From: Candidatus Omnitrophota bacterium
GTDB taxonomy: Bacteria > Omnitrophota > Gorgyraeia > JAHIPI01
NCBI GenBank assembly: GCA_030616695.1
Contig: JAUWWU010000050.1
Span: 1 to 6,828 of the forward strand
Direction: 5' to 3'
Length of the DNA: 6,828 bases
Shown here piece by piece: positions 6,512 through 6,828 of this stretch. Each line of letters opens with the position of its first letter. Positions within the stretch are counted from its first letter, which is position 1. Made by a program: the position numbers and the translations under genes. The notes under the pieces were generated by a model that did not search any database, was not told the origin of the DNA, and saw only the letters and a list, made by a program, of their open reading frames with translations.

Positions 6512-6828
6512 ATGAAAGAACTGCCGAAAGCTTACAATCCAAAAGAAGTAGAGGATAAGGTCTACAAATTTTGGGAAGAGAAGAGCTTGTTCTCTGCCAG
6601 GGCGAATAAAGAGAAGAAGCCCTACTGCATTGTGATCCCTCCGCCCAATATTACAGGCATCCTCCACATGGGCCACGCCCTTAATAATACTATCCAGGAT
6701 ATACTCATTCGCTGGAAGAGGATGCAGGGGTATAGTGCTCTCTGGATGCCCGGAGTGGATCATGCGGGCATTGCTACCCAGAATGTTGTGGAAAGGGAAT
6801 TGATTAAGGAGGGGAAAGGGCGGCGAGA
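6512..6828 (+). CDS. valS: Valyl-tRNA synthetase, N-terminal part (3' end outside window)
   Basis: ValS is the cytosolic class I synthetase that charges tRNA-Val using ATP. The frame opens at ATG 6512 and runs off the right edge with 105 full codons, about an eighth of a typical 850-900-residue enzyme. The N-terminus [21 protein letters not shown] is standard for Val[17 protein letters not shown] (44-59) carries the class I HIGH motif as [18 protein letters not shown] (78-91) is the ValS-type active-site block that helps tell it from IleS and LeuS. No ATG, GTG or TTG lies upstream in frame before a TGA at 6482-6484, so this start is firm. It begins 4 nt after the small membrane gene's stop and has no clear Shine-Dalgarno, which suggests coupling to that gene. 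The editing domain and KMSKS loop lie outside the window. Confidence 0.96.
   Translation, partial: MKELPKAYNPKEVEDKVYKFWEEKSLFSARANKEKKPYCIVIPPPNITGILHMGHALNNTIQDILIRWKRMQGYSALWMPGVDHAGIATQNVVERELIKEGKGRR

Noticed and set aside
6362..6763. 133-codon open frame on the minus strand across the small gene and valS
   Set aside because: It runs opposite the conserved ValS active-site blocks and has no recognisable motif or ribosome site supporting it.

Overview
The window is one dense, single-direction (+) bacterial gene cluster with almost no non-coding DNA. It holds seven genes: the 3' part of threonine synthase (thrC), a phosphoglycerate-mutase-like phosphotransferase of the ApgM family, a CstA-type transporter, aspartate kinase (lysC), citramalate synthase (cimA), a small unrecognised two-helix membrane protein, and the 5' part of valyl-tRNA synthetase (valS). 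Every junction is either an overlap (4 and 8 nt) or a gap of 4 to 18 nt. No promoter, terminator, RNA gene, repeat, CRISPR or mobile element is visible, so the whole window is probably an internal part of a longer operon.

Metabolically the left and middle parts belong to the aspartate family. LysC makes aspartyl phosphate and ThrC makes threonine from O-phosphohomoserine. The ApgM-like protein sits directly behind thrC and is a good candidate for the homoserine kinase that would link the two, rather than for a glycolytic mutase. CimA condenses pyruvate with acetyl-CoA and opens the threonine-independent route to 2-oxobutyrate and isoleucine. CstA relatives carry pyruvate or peptides, so the transporter may feed this pathway. 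ValS, at the right edge, uses valine, which shares most of its pathway with isoleucine.

Translation signals are the most unusual feature. The ApgM-like gene seems to start at CTG (539), which restores the family's usual N-terminus and has a well-placed Shine-Dalgarno. cstA starts at TTG inside a TTGA overlap. lysC has a strong internal Shine-Dalgarno before in-frame Met247-Met248, exactly where Bacillus-type aspartate kinases start a separate beta subunit. The small membrane-protein gene has a near-perfect Shine-Dalgarno overlapping the cimA stop, while valS has none.

The organism is a bacterium with Shine-Dalgarno-led genes, moderate GC, and frequent ATA (Ile) and AGG (Arg) codons. The short CstA, CimA-type citramalate synthase and thrC/ApgM-like neighbourhood suggest an uncultured anaerobic lineage such as Omnitrophota or a relative. 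This placement is inference with low to moderate confidence. No wholly new system is evident. The best leads are the ApgM-like protein's role, the CTG start, the nested lysC product and the small membrane protein.
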